Assembly (NCBI RefSeq): GCF_017599345.1
Contig: NZ_JAGFVL010000030.1
Span: forward strand, 1-64,000
Origin: Gracilibacillus suaedae
GTDB lineage: Bacteria > Bacillota > Bacilli > Bacillales > Amphibacillaceae
Direction: 5' to 3'
Length of the DNA: 64,000 nt
In this document: piece by piece, positions 44,686 to 54,111 of the stretch
How positions within the stretch are numbered: position 1 is the stretch's first letter
Layout: each line of letters starts with the position of its first letter
The notes under the pieces: generated by a model
What the model was told of the DNA's origin: nothing
Databases searched by the model: none
Seen by the model: only the letters and a program-made list of their open reading frames with translations
Made by a program: the position numbers and the translations under genes

Positions 44686-45951
44686 TTAATAAATTGGTGT
44701 TGTCTCACTCGATATATTCTCTAATATCGCTTTAACATGCGACATAAACGCCCCACAGATTACACCATCTAAAACTCGATGATCTAATGACAAACATAGG
44801 TTTACCATATCACGAGCCGCGAACATATCGTCAATAATGACCGGGCGTTTTACAATGGATTCCACTTGTAAAATTGCTGACTGTGGATAGTTAATAACAC
44901 CCATTGATTCTACAGAACCGAATGATCCTGTATTATTCACCGTGAATGTCCCATCTTCCATATCCTCTTTCGTTAACGTCCCCGTTCTTGCTTTATTGGA
45001 GAGCTGAGCAATTTCTTTGGCTATACCTTTAATACTTTTCTCATCCACGTTTTTGATTACTGGGACATATAATTCGTGTCCGTGAGCTACTGCAATCGAC
45101 AGGTTAATTTCATTACGCTGAATTATTTTGTCTCCTGCCCAGCAACTATTTAGTTCAGGGAATTTCTTCAAGGCCTTCGCCACAGCATTTAAGAAAAAGG
45201 CAAAGTAAGATAAGTTGTACCCTTCATTTTCCTTAAATTTATCTTTCTCAGCATTTCGGTATGAAACCAGATTGGTAACATCAACCTCAATCATCATCCA
45301 AGCATGTGGTATTTCCGTTTTCGACCTCACCATATTTTGAGCAATTGTTCTTCTTAGACCTGTCACTGGTATTTCACGATCACCAGGTTTCGCTTGAACA
45401 GGTTTACGACGAATAATTGGTGGAGTAAATTCTTCCATTTCTTCCTGCTCTGTCGGACTCTCTTGTGTTGACACTGGTTCAGCATTGTTTATGGTTTCTG
45501 TTTGTCCGCCTGCAATCAATTTTTCAATGTCTTTTCTGGTTATGCGGCCTCCTTTACCTGAACCGGTTACCGTACTTAAGTCTATTTGATGCTCTCCTGC
45601 TAACCGCATGACTACTGGAGAATAACGGGCTTTCATATTTTGTTCTACCGACGGTTCATCATCTGATTCTGGTGCAGGAGATGAGGATGCCTGCTCGCTC
45701 TCTTCACCTTCTGCCTCGATGTAGCACATCAATTGACCGACTTCAATTGTTTCTCCTTCTTCAGCAATCAATTCTTTAATAACACCAGAATAAGACGAAG
45801 GCACTTCTGCGTTTACCTTATCTGTCATTACTTCTGCGATTGCATCATATTTCTCGACATAATCCCCAGCCTGGACAAGCCAGGTACTAACTGTTCCTTC
45901 TGTTACGCTCTCGCCAAGCTGAGGCATATTAATACGTTGCACCGTCAACAT
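44686..45951 (-). CDS. bkdB: branched-chain alpha-keto acid dehydrogenase E2 (lipoamide acyltransferase)
   Basis: A 421-residue E2: lipoyl domain (residues 1-77) with lipoylated K45 in VMTDKVNAEV, linker, peripheral subunit-binding domain (ARYSPVVMRLAGEHQIDLS), and acyltransferase domain ending in the catalytic SLDHRVLDG. It transfers the branched acyl group to CoA. The ATG at 45951 has AAGGAG five bases upstream. Last gene of the operon. Confidence 0.94.
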   Translation of the reverse strand: MLTVQRINMPQLGESVTEGTVSTWLVQAGDYVEKYDAIAEVMTDKVNAEVPSSYSGVIKELIAEEGETIEVGQLMCYIEAEGEESEQASSSPAPESDDEPSVEQNMKARYSPVVMRLAGEHQIDLSTVTGSGKGGRITRKDIEKLIAGGQTETINNAEPVSTQESPTEQEEMEEFTPPIIRRKPVQAKPGDREIPVTGLRRTIAQNMVRSKTEIPHAWMMIEVDVTNLVSYRNAEKDKFKENEGYNLSYFAFFLNAVAKALKKFPELNSCWAGDKIIQRNEINLSIAVAHGHELYVPVIKNVDEKSIKGIAKEIAQLSNKARTGTLTKEDMEDGTFTVNNTGSFGSVESMGVINYPQSAILQVESIVKRPVIIDDMFAARDMVNLCLSLDHRVLDGVICGAFMSHVKAILENISSETTPIY

Positions 45952-45963
45952 TCTCACTCCTTC

Positions 45964-46947
45964 TTAAAATTCCGCTAAATCGCGAATAGCTTGTTCAATC
46001 TTTTCAGCATTTATCATAAATTCTTTTTCTAATGGTGGTGCATATGGCATTGCAGGTACTTCTGGCCCCGCTAATCTATGAATCGGCGCATCCAAATCAA
46101 ACAAGCAATGTTCACTTATGATAGCAGAAACCTCTCCTATTATACTGCCTTCTTTATTATCTTCAGTGACTAATAACACTTTACCTGTTTTAGAAGCTGC
46201 GTCAATAATCGTTTGTTGATCCAGTGGATATACCGTTCGTAAATCAAGAATCTCGGTATTAATGCCTTCTTGCTCCAGCTTTTCTGCTGCTTGTTTGGTG
46301 AAATGTACACATAACCCATACGTAATCACCGTTACATCATCACCTTCACGAACGGTGTTTGCTTTACCGATTGGCACGGTATAATCTTCTTCAGGTACCT
46401 CTTCTTTCAAAAGACGATAAGCTCTTTTATGTTCTAGGAATAACACTGGGTCATCATCTCTAATAGCAGCTTTGAGTAATCCCTTTACATCATATGGAGA
46501 GGAAGGCATTACAATTTTTAACCCTGGCTGATTTGCAAAAATAGCTTCTATTGATTGTGAGTGATAAAGTGCTCCGTGTACTCCTCCACCATAGGGTGCT
46601 CTTATTGTTATCGGACAATTCCAATCATTATTAGACCGATATCGAATACGCGCAGCTTCAGAAATAATTTGATTAACGGCAGGCATAATAAAATCAGCGA
46701 ATTGCATTTCTGCAACAGGACGCATACCATACATCGCTGCTCCAATTCCAACACCTGCTATAGCAGATTCAGCAAGAGGTGTGTCTATCACTCGTTTCTC
46801 TCCAAATTGATCATATAAACCTGATGTTGCTAGGAAAACACCACCTCTTTTCCCCACATCTTCACCAAGAACAAATACTTTCTCATTTTGTTCCATTTCT
46901 TCTTTTAATGCTTGATTAACTGCCTGGATATACGTCAAAACAGCCAT
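45964..46947 (-). CDS. bkdAB: branched-chain alpha-keto acid dehydrogenase E1 beta
   Basis: A 327-residue E1 beta subunit with the transketolase pyrimidine-binding domain (VFVLGEDVGKRGGVF, RVIDTPLAESAIAGVGIGAA, MQFADFIMPAVNQI) and C-terminal domain (VTYGL, DLRTVYPLD, VTEDNKEGSI). With E1 alpha it decarboxylates branched keto acids from Val, Leu and Ile. Its ATG overlaps the bkdAA stop (TAATG). Confidence 0.94.
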   Translation of the reverse strand: MAVLTYIQAVNQALKEEMEQNEKVFVLGEDVGKRGGVFLATSGLYDQFGEKRVIDTPLAESAIAGVGIGAAMYGMRPVAEMQFADFIMPAVNQIISEAARIRYRSNNDWNCPITIRAPYGGGVHGALYHSQSIEAIFANQPGLKIVMPSSPYDVKGLLKAAIRDDDPVLFLEHKRAYRLLKEEVPEEDYTVPIGKANTVREGDDVTVITYGLCVHFTKQAAEKLEQEGINTEILDLRTVYPLDQQTIIDAASKTGKVLLVTEDNKEGSIIGEVSAIISEHCLFDLDAPIHRLAGPEVPAMPYAPPLEKEFMINAEKIEQAIRDLAEF

Positions 46948-47948
46948 TAGTGATCCCCCTTTTCACCATAGACATAATTATTAATTGTTGAAACATCTGC
47001 ATACGGTGCGTCCTCAGCATATTCTGTCGCATCATTTATTTCTTTTTTTATTTCCGACTCTAAATCGTCATTTATCGTTTCAGTAAGATATCCCTTTTCA
47101 AACAAGAAGTTTTTGAAACGTTCTAAACCATCTTTTGATTTTTCGTTCGTTACCTCATCTTTTGTTCGATAAGTCATGTCATCATCATCACTGGAATGAG
47201 GTGTTAAACGATAGGACACGGCTTCAATCAATGTAGCCCCTTCTCCATTTAAAGCACGTTCATGTGCTTCTTTTACTGCTTCATATACTTCGATCGCTTC
47301 ATTTCCATCGACTTTAATTCCTTTTATCCCATAGCCAATAGCCCGGTCCGAAATATTTTCACATGCTACTTGTTTATTTAGAGGTACACTAATGGCATAC
47401 TTGTTATTTTCCACCATAAAAATAACAGGTAATTTGTGAACACCAGCAAAATTCAATCCTTCATGAAAGTCACCTTGATTCGAAGAGCCTTCCCCTAAAG
47501 TGACAAACGATACCGCAGGGTTATTTTCCATTTTTGCAGCTAAGGCAAAACCTGCAGCATGAGGTACTTGAGTCGTTACAGGGGAAGAGCCAGTAACAAT
47601 ACGGTTCTTTTTCTGGCTAAAGTGACTTGGCATTTGTCGACCGCCTGAGTTTGGATCTTCACCTTTGGCATACGCCTGTAAAAATATTTCTCTTGTAGTC
47701 ATACCGAAATGGATGACAACACCGAGATCACGGTAATAGGGTAATACGTAGTCCCGCTCTTTGTTCAAGGCAAATGACGCCGCAATCTGCATTACTTCTT
47801 GCCCTTGACAGGATACAACAAACGGAATACTTCCCGAACGATTTAATAACCACATTCTTTCATCAATTCTTCTTGCTAATAACATCTCACGATACATTGC
47901 CAGTAAGGTATCTTTATCGTTTTCTAATGCATAATTTTGATTAACCAT
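46947..47948 (-). CDS. bkdAA: branched-chain alpha-keto acid dehydrogenase E1 alpha
   Basis: A 333-residue TPP-dependent E1 alpha subunit. The TPP motif is GEGSSNQGDFHEGLNFAGV...VENNKYAIS, and the phosphorylation-loop-like TPHSSDDDDMTYR is present. It overlaps lpdV by eight bases and bkdAB by three. Confidence 0.94.
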   Translation of the reverse strand: MVNQNYALENDKDTLLAMYREMLLARRIDERMWLLNRSGSIPFVVSCQGQEVMQIAASFALNKERDYVLPYYRDLGVVIHFGMTTREIFLQAYAKGEDPNSGGRQMPSHFSQKKNRIVTGSSPVTTQVPHAAGFALAAKMENNPAVSFVTLGEGSSNQGDFHEGLNFAGVHKLPVIFMVENNKYAISVPLNKQVACENISDRAIGYGIKGIKVDGNEAIEVYEAVKEAHERALNGEGATLIEAVSYRLTPHSSDDDDMTYRTKDEVTNEKSKDGLERFKNFLFEKGYLTETINDDLESEIKKEINDATEYAEDAPYADVSTINNYVYGEKGDH

Positions 47949-49365
47949 GAATTTTCCTCCCCTCGACTGCTAATGCAGCCTCTCCAATAATTTCACTTAA
48001 AGATGGATGCGGATAGACGACCTCAGATAATTCTAAAGCCGAACCATCGAAATATTTGGCAGTACTTGCTTGTCCAATTAATTCTGTTACTTGCTCTCCA
48101 ATCATGTGGATACCTAAAATATCATTTGTTTGCTTATCTATAATTATTTTGGTAAAACCTTCTGTATGACCATTCACATGCGCTTTTCCAATTGCCTGAA
48201 GTGATACTTTTTCGACACGATAGTCATATCCTTTGTGTTTTACTTCGGCTTCTGTATAGCCAACCATCGCTATTTCAGGACTTCCGTAAATACATGACGG
48301 AATTTCCTGTTGACTTATGGAGCTGCTTCTAATTCCCGCAATATGTTCGACTGCTTTCTTTCCTTCATAAGTCGCAACATGTGCAAGCTGTTTACCTCCA
48401 TTTACATCACCAATTGCATAAATGTGGCTCTCTTTAGTTTGAAAATGTTCATTGACCTCAATAAACCCTTTTGGATCAAGTTGGATGTCTGTGTTTTCTA
48501 TTCCAATTTTTTTAGTATTTGCTTGTCTTCCCACTGCAATCAGTAATTTTTCGGCTGATATATTATGTATTTCATGTTTTTGTTGATATCTTACTTGTAT
48601 TTCAGGCCCTATTTCAAATGAACCAGGATCTATTTTGGCTTGTTCAAGGATAGTAATTCCTTTCTTTGTTAATATTCGTTTGAATTGTTTCACAATATCA
48701 TGATCAAAAGTCGAAAGTATCTGATCTTGTGCTTCCATTATTGTTACTTTTACACCCACATCATGTAAGAAAGAAGCCCATTCCAATCCAATAACCCCGC
48801 CACCTACAATGATGATCGATTTTGGTAATGCACTCATTTCTACTAAGTCATCTGATGTAACGATATGCCTATGATCTATTTCCATATCAGGCAGTATACT
48901 TGGTGAAGACCCCGTTGCGATAATTACGTTTTTAGATACTAATATATCATTTTCTCTTTCATCTCCATATTCTACAGAAATTGACCCAGCAATTGGCGAA
49001 AAGATAGAAGGACCTAATATACGACCAAAGCCCTCATATACATCGATTTTATTAGTGTGTACTAAATGTTCGACACCTTGATGTAAAGCGTTGATTACCT
49101 TTCCCTTCCGTTCCATTGCTTTGTCAATATTAAATGTTGGAGCTGTCGTTTCCACTCCAAAATCAGCAGCATTTATTACTTGTTGATAAACGGCAGCACT
49201 TTTCAGTAAAGCTTTCGTGGGAATACATCCTTTGTGTAAACAGGTTCCACCAAGCTTTTCCTTTTCAACAATTGCTGTTGTTAAACCTAATTGAGCAGCT
49301 CGGATTGCTGTAACATAGCCACCTGTGCCACCACCAAGAATAACAAGATCATAATTTAATGCCAT
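47941..49365 (-). CDS. lpdV: dihydrolipoyl dehydrogenase (E3) of the BKDH complex
   Basis: A 474-residue flavoprotein with FAD motif LGGGTGGYVTAIRAAQLG, redox disulfide GGTCLHKGCIPTK, NAD motif IIVGGGVIGLEWAS, second FAD site YAIGDV and the catalytic HPHPSLSE at the C-terminus. It reoxidises the E2 lipoyl group. The ATG at 49365 gives the usual N-terminus (MALNYDLVILGGG); one at 49374 is possible. Confidence 0.93.
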   Translation of the reverse strand: MALNYDLVILGGGTGGYVTAIRAAQLGLTTAIVEKEKLGGTCLHKGCIPTKALLKSAAVYQQVINAADFGVETTAPTFNIDKAMERKGKVINALHQGVEHLVHTNKIDVYEGFGRILGPSIFSPIAGSISVEYGDERENDILVSKNVIIATGSSPSILPDMEIDHRHIVTSDDLVEMSALPKSIIIVGGGVIGLEWASFLHDVGVKVTIMEAQDQILSTFDHDIVKQFKRILTKKGITILEQAKIDPGSFEIGPEIQVRYQQKHEIHNISAEKLLIAVGRQANTKKIGIENTDIQLDPKGFIEVNEHFQTKESHIYAIGDVNGGKQLAHVATYEGKKAVEHIAGIRSSSISQQEIPSCIYGSPEIAMVGYTEAEVKHKGYDYRVEKVSLQAIGKAHVNGHTEGFTKIIIDKQTNDILGIHMIGEQVTELIGQASTAKYFDGSALELSEVVYPHPSLSEIIGEAALAVEGRKIHG

Positions 49366-49382
49366 ATAAGCCATTCCTTCCT

Positions 49383-50456
49383 TTAATTGTATTGCTTTAC
49401 TCTCTCTTTTCCCTGTAAAACTCTTAACGTACCTTGCGCAAGAGCTAACATCACATTTTCACCCGGAAATACATAGGTATCAGCAATCCAGCTTACTTGT
49501 TCGATAATTTTTTGATTGAGATAATCGTATGCAGCTAGATCACCTGTTAGAGCAATTGCATTGACATTGCCAGATACAACCGTGCTCATCTTCCCTATTT
49601 CTTTTGCTACCTGGTAGGCTAAAACATTAAATACTTCCTTCACTTTCTCAGGTTGAGATCTCCATAATATTTTTAAATCAGCACTTCTTTCAATATCCAA
49701 ATATGCTTTGATTCCACTTCTGTTTATTAACTGATCTTGTAATGCTACTTTTGACATTCCTGAGTCAAAACTTAATTGTATCAGATCTTTATTAGGTATC
49801 GAACCAGCACGCTCAAATGAAAATGGACCATCTCCATCAAAACCATTATTAACATCAATTACCTGTCCGTATTGATGTACGCCAACCGTTATGCCACCAC
49901 CCATATGAGCGATCACTAAACAAAGATCTTCATATCTTGCATGAAGTTGATTAGCAAGCGATCTTCCAACAGATTTCTGGTTCAAAGCATGAAAAATGCT
50001 TTTCCGTTCAATCGAAGGTACTCCTGTTTTTTTAGCTATCTCCAACATCTCATCCACTACAACTGGATCGACAATATAAGCATTGATATTCCATTCCGTT
50101 GCTATGTCATAAGCTAATAATGCACCTAGGTTAGAGACATGGGTACCATTTATACTGTTATTTAGATCATCGACCATTTGCTCATTCACCTGATAAGTAC
50201 CACCTTCAATCGGGCGTAGTAACCCACCTCTCCCACAAACAGCATCAATTGTTGAAATATCGATACCAATAGATTGGATTCTCTCGATAATATTTTGCTT
50301 TCTTTCATTACGTTGCGCTAATATGTCTTTAGCTAAACTTACATCGGTTAAAACGACCAGCTGTTCATATAAGCACTCATCATTCTCAAATAGTGCAACT
50401 TTCGTACTTTCCACCAAAGGATTGATAACTAAAATGCGATAAATCTTTTTTGTCAT
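49383..50456 (-). CDS. buk: butyrate/branched-chain fatty acid kinase
   Basis: A 357-residue acetokinase-family enzyme (LVINPLVESTKVALFENDE, HVSNLGALLAYDIA, CLVIAHMGGGITVGVHQYG, NVNAIALTGDLA). It makes ATP from acyl phosphates, here presumably isobutyryl, isovaleryl and 2-methylbutyryl phosphate. The usual partner ptb, which forms these from acyl-CoA, is not in the operon. The start overlaps the bkdR stop by four bases. Confidence 0.92.
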   Translation of the reverse strand: MTKKIYRILVINPLVESTKVALFENDECLYEQLVVLTDVSLAKDILAQRNERKQNIIERIQSIGIDISTIDAVCGRGGLLRPIEGGTYQVNEQMVDDLNNSINGTHVSNLGALLAYDIATEWNINAYIVDPVVVDEMLEIAKKTGVPSIERKSIFHALNQKSVGRSLANQLHARYEDLCLVIAHMGGGITVGVHQYGQVIDVNNGFDGDGPFSFERAGSIPNKDLIQLSFDSGMSKVALQDQLINRSGIKAYLDIERSADLKILWRSQPEKVKEVFNVLAYQVAKEIGKMSTVVSGNVNAIALTGDLAAYDYLNQKIIEQVSWIADTYVFPGENVMLALAQGTLRVLQGKERVKQYN

Positions 50457-52054
50457 GGAGCACCTCGATCAATATTATATTTATCCATCTTATAATATAA
50501 ATTACGAACAGAAACACCTAAAGACTTTGCTGTTTTCGTTTTATTAAAATCCTGCTGTTGTAAAGCTAATAAGATATAATCTTTTTCAAACTGATCGATC
50601 GCAGTCTGTAACGGCATATTAAAGCTAGCTCTCTGTACATGATGGGGTTCTTTTAAATCATTTTTTTTCAATTGCTCTTTTGTAATAACATTTGTAAAAA
50701 CATCAGCTTCCAACACCAATTTCTCTAGTGTCCTTTCTAATTGAGCAATATTACCAGACCACTCACACTTTTTCCAATATTCAATAACTTCCTTGTCTAC
50801 TTTTGATATATTTGTATGATACTGTCTGTTAAGTTTGGCTAAAAGCATATCTACTAGCAAATAAATATCTTCCTGCCTTTCGCTTAATGCTGGCAACGTA
50901 ATTTGGTAACGTTGAATCATATCATACAAAGAATTTTTCCAATGTTCGGAAAGTAAAGCCTGTGAACTTCCAAAAATCACTCGCAATTCATCTGTATTAT
51001 TTACAAATTCAAATAATTGTTCTTGCTTTTCTTTTGTGATTATTTCATCCATATAAAAATATACTGTTCCGTTTCTTCCAGATTGCAATACACGTTCCAA
51101 CTCAGTGCTCAAATTGCTCGAACTTGCTAATGCAGAAAAGTTACATCTTATAAAAGGGTGTGAATACCTATCACTCAATGCATGGATGACTCTCGCCAGC
51201 ATATATTTCCCAGTTCCTTTTTCCCCTCTAATTAGTATAGGAGTTCTCATCTTTGCATATAGCTTGGCGTGTTCGCGTGCAATATTGATTGCTGGCGATT
51301 TTCCAATAATATCGTCTATTCGGTAGGTCTTTTCTAACTTTCTTATGATTTTTTTTGCGAATTGCAGTTCTTGTTCGCTATCCATTAACTTATCTGCATT
51401 TAAAAACTGCACACAACCGATTAACTTCCCATTTCTTTGAATTGGCTTACTAATTATCTCAATGTGATTGGACATAATCTTATTATCCTGAAATGTTTCC
51501 CTGATTTCTCGTCTAGTTTTCATCGCTATTTCAGCCAATCTATGTACCCATTTGTCAGCATGTCGACTGATTGTTCGTAATTCATTCCACCAACAATCAC
51601 TACTTAACCATTCACTATGATCTACAAGTACAACACGAAATTTTGTATAGCTATTTCGTAACTCCCGCAACACTCCTTCAACTAAATCAATATTCGTTAA
51701 TTGACTGACACGTTCATGGAATCTAGTTAAAGGTTCGACCAGAAGGATAACTCCAAGCAATTCTCCTTGCTCACTTAAATAAGGGCTATACCGCGTCACA
51801 ACTTGTTTGCCATTTTTTTTGATGACATCGCATTTTTCCAAAGGATCATGCATTTGCTTTACGTCAATTGTAGTAGCATTCTCAAGTAATTCATTAATAG
51901 AAATATTGCTTATATCCCCATTCAAATAAAGTATATCTTGAGCTGACTTGTTTAGATAACTTATGTTGTCATTTTTATCTACTAATAATAAGCCAACTGG
52001 TAAGTTATGAAATAAATGGTCATATCTATCCAACATGTTTGCAGTTATTTTCAT
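50453..52054 (-). CDS. bkdR: BkdR-like regulator lacking the sigma-54 contact motif
   Basis: A 533-residue protein with PAS domain (about 14-110), a second sensory region (to about 240), an NtrC-type AAA+ domain (about 245-455) and a Fis-type HTH (KTAKSLGVSVRNLYYKMDKY, 507-526). Position upstream of buk matches BkdR. Unusual: Walker A is GEKGTGK (277-283), but the stretch between CNFSAL and NGT (304-330) has no GAFTGA loop, Walker B reads VYFYMDE, and the PLRER motif is PALSERQED. It probably cannot activate sigma-54 polymerase and may act like TyrR. Start uncertain: ATG at 52054 with AAGG, or ATG at 52066. Confidence 0.85.
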   Translation of the reverse strand: MKITANMLDRYDHLFHNLPVGLLLVDKNDNISYLNKSAQDILYLNGDISNISINELLENATTIDVKQMHDPLEKCDVIKKNGKQVVTRYSPYLSEQGELLGVILLVEPLTRFHERVSQLTNIDLVEGVLRELRNSYTKFRVVLVDHSEWLSSDCWWNELRTISRHADKWVHRLAEIAMKTRREIRETFQDNKIMSNHIEIISKPIQRNGKLIGCVQFLNADKLMDSEQELQFAKKIIRKLEKTYRIDDIIGKSPAINIAREHAKLYAKMRTPILIRGEKGTGKYMLARVIHALSDRYSHPFIRCNFSALASSSNLSTELERVLQSGRNGTVYFYMDEIITKEKQEQLFEFVNNTDELRVIFGSSQALLSEHWKNSLYDMIQRYQITLPALSERQEDIYLLVDMLLAKLNRQYHTNISKVDKEVIEYWKKCEWSGNIAQLERTLEKLVLEADVFTNVITKEQLKKNDLKEPHHVQRASFNMPLQTAIDQFEKDYILLALQQQDFNKTKTAKSLGVSVRNLYYKMDKYNIDRGAP

Positions 52055-52082
52055 CACACCTTGCATTATTTTTCATACTCTT

Positions 52083-52112
52083 ATAATAAAACTTCTTGCA
52101 AAACTTTGCAAG
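52083..52112 (-). promoter_or_regulatory. SigA-like promoter of bkdR with overlapping palindrome
   Basis: On the minus strand TTGCAA (complement of 52106-52111), a 17-bp spacer and TATTAT (complement of 52083-52088) form a good SigA promoter about 30 bp before bkdR. CTTGCAAAACTTTGCAAG at 52095-52112 has perfect eight-base inverted arms and covers the -35 box, so it is a likely operator. No GG-N10-GC sigma-54 promoter is seen. Confidence 0.6.
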
Positions 52113-52155
52113 GATAGATAATTTCTTTTATTGTCGTTATTTGCTATAATGAAGT

Positions 52156-52278
52156 GATAGTCTAACAATGTGGAGGATTTAACCTCCACTGATGGTTAGC
52201 GAAACTTATCGTCCGTTATATTATCTCCCACATAGCATATGGAAATTCTGGGATTACGGCCGTTAGCACGTGATGAAC
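52156..52278 (+). repeat. dispersed structured repeat, family A, copy 4
   Basis: GATAGTCTAACAATG, stem GTGGAGG/CCTCCAC, GGTTAGCGAAACTTATC, CGTCCGTTAT, and the distal GGGATTACGGCCGTTAGCACGTGAT. Compared with copy 1 the long-range stem changes CGTCTGT/ACAGACG to CGTCCGT/ACGGCCG. It forms the leader of yqzF. Confidence 0.75.
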
Positions 52279-52309
52279 ATATTACTAGCGTGTGGTAGGA
52301 GGGAGTATT

Positions 52310-52552
52310 TTGAGAATTATTGCGTTATTGCTATTAGCCTTACCTGCTGTATTAGCAACTTACGGTATTAAATTAATGAGAGATGCATTTTTCGGTGAGC
52401 TAACAGATATATTTATGCACATTATTATCCAGTTTATTGTGGGACTAGGTCTTTTCGCGGGAGGATTATATTTTATCGGTGGATTTATTCTTCACAGAGA
52501 TCGTAAACGTCAATTAATAAAAGGCGGAAAAAATAACAGGTATTCCCAATGA
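52310..52552 (+). CDS. yqzF: DUF2627 membrane protein (YqzF)
   Basis: An 80-residue protein with two membrane segments (about 4-22 and 36-60) and the family motifs TYGIKLMRDAFFG and YFIGGFILHRDRKR. Function unknown. YqzF precedes bkdR in B. subtilis too. The start is a TTG with GGAGGG six bases upstream; a GTG at 52292 is in frame but overlaps that site's spacing poorly. Confidence 0.87.
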   Translation: MRIIALLLLALPAVLATYGIKLMRDAFFGELTDIFMHIIIQFIVGLGLFAGGLYFIGGFILHRDRKRQLIKGGKNNRYSQ

Positions 52553-52572
52553 GGAATACCTGTTATTATGTT
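52534..52572. terminator. bidirectional terminator between yqzF and aspartokinase
   Basis: ATAACAGGTATTCC and GGAATACCTGTTAT form a 14-bp stem with a six-base loop. On the minus strand it is followed by TTTTTTCC, so it ends the aspartokinase transcript. It overlaps the end of yqzF. Confidence 0.88.
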
Positions 52573-53918
52573 TATTCAAAGAAAGTGTTATACAATGCTT
52601 TAACTGATTCATTTACCTTATCTGCCTTTATCCCAAACATCATGGAGACTTCAGAAGAACCTTGATTCATCATCTCAATATTGACATTTGCTTTTGTGAA
52701 GGCGTGTGTTGCTTTATCAGCAAGTCCTACTGTACTATCCATTCCTTCACCTACAACCATAATTAAAGCTAAATCTCGATCCACACTGACGGTATCCGGG
52801 TCAAGTTCGTCTTTTATCCGTGCAATTACACGTTCTTCTTTTTCTTTTGTAAGGCTTGACTCACGGATAATTACCGAAAGATCATCTATTCCAGAAGGAG
52901 TATGCTCAAAAGAGATATGTTCATCTTCTAAAATAGTTAACAATTTTCGCCCAAAACCTAATTCCCTGTTCATTAGATATTTACTTACATAAATGCTAAT
53001 AAATCCAGTATCACTAGCAATACCTACCACAGGATTTGGTTGCGGTTCTTTTTTCGATACAATGATCGTACCCATTCCTTGAGGGTTGTTCGTATTTTTA
53101 ATACAAACTGGAATATCTGCTTTAAAGGCAGGGATTAATGCCTCATCATGGAAGACAGAAAAACCAGCATAAGAAAGCTCTCGCATTTCTTTGTATGTTA
53201 AAGAAGTGATTTCTTTTGGATTCTCAACAATCGTCGGGTTTACACAATAAACAGAATCAACATCTGTAAAGTTTTCATAGAGATCTGCTTTCACACCTGC
53301 TGCAACGATTGAACCTGTAATATCTGAACCACCACGAGAAAATGTAATTAATTTACCAGCTTTTGTGTAACCAAAGAATCCTGGAATAACCACTATTTCA
53401 TCGCGTTCTCTTAATTTATACAACCGATCATAACTTTCATCTAAAATTTGCGCACTACCAGGATTGTCGCTTACCAATATACCAGCTTCCCCAGGATTTA
53501 AATAGGTTGCCTTAAGTCCTAATGATTGCAAATAAAAGCTTAAAACCTTTGCTAATGAGTCTTCCCCTGTAGCTTTTAGTGCATCCATTTTTAATGCGAC
53601 ACTATCGTCAGAAGCGAGAATTCCTTCAACACCATCTCTTATTTCATGGATAATTTGATCCGTTATGTTGAGTTCTTTCGTAATTTCTTGAAAGCGATCT
53701 AATACATTTTGTAAATTCCCTTGATAATCTTGTTTGTTAAAGTATGCTTCCCCTAATTCAATAAGTAAGTCCGTTACTTTAATGTCATCTGAAAATCTTT
53801 TTCCTGGTGCGGATACAACGATTACTTTACGTTCTTTATCATCTTGAATTATATTTGCTACTTTCTGTAATTGCTCAGCATTAGCTACTGAACTTCCTCC
53901 AAATTTAGCTACTTTCAT
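52572..53918 (-). CDS. aspartate kinase
   Basis: A 448-residue monofunctional aspartokinase: kinase motifs KVAKFGGSSVA, VVSAPGKR, FSRGGSDITGS and two C-terminal ACT domains (from about residue 300; TGFISIYVSKYLMNRELGFG, LALIMVVGEGM). Length and start resemble the YclM/ThrD type of B. subtilis more than the alpha/beta LysC type. It makes aspartyl phosphate for the Lys/Thr/Met pathway. The 193-bp upstream gap shows no lysine riboswitch. Confidence 0.9.
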   Translation of the reverse strand: MKVAKFGGSSVANAEQLQKVANIIQDDKERKVIVVSAPGKRFSDDIKVTDLLIELGEAYFNKQDYQGNLQNVLDRFQEITKELNITDQIIHEIRDGVEGILASDDSVALKMDALKATGEDSLAKVLSFYLQSLGLKATYLNPGEAGILVSDNPGSAQILDESYDRLYKLRERDEIVVIPGFFGYTKAGKLITFSRGGSDITGSIVAAGVKADLYENFTDVDSVYCVNPTIVENPKEITSLTYKEMRELSYAGFSVFHDEALIPAFKADIPVCIKNTNNPQGMGTIIVSKKEPQPNPVVGIASDTGFISIYVSKYLMNRELGFGRKLLTILEDEHISFEHTPSGIDDLSVIIRESSLTKEKEERVIARIKDELDPDTVSVDRDLALIMVVGEGMDSTVGLADKATHAFTKANVNIEMMNQGSSEVSMMFGIKADKVNESVKALYNTFFE

Positions 53919-54111
53919 GTTTTAACCTCTCCAATAATTATTTTTATGCCAATAAAAATATTATCACACTTTTATCAGAATTGTTAAACAAAAGTAGTGT
54001 CTAAACGGGAAAATATTGGAGTAATTAACCGCTTATATGAATAAGATGAATGACATCTTAAAATTTTGGTTTAAATCAAATCATATAAACAGAGATTGGT
54101 ATTGGATCTTA

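Noticed and set aside
52067-52309. sigma-54 promoter before bkdR or within the bkdR-buk junction
   Set aside because: No GG-N10-GC pair was found; the TTGCA bases belong to a palindrome and a SigA-like -35, and bkdR and buk overlap.
53919-54111. lysine riboswitch before aspartokinase
   Set aside because: The gap is under 200 bp and none of the conserved aptamer blocks is visible.
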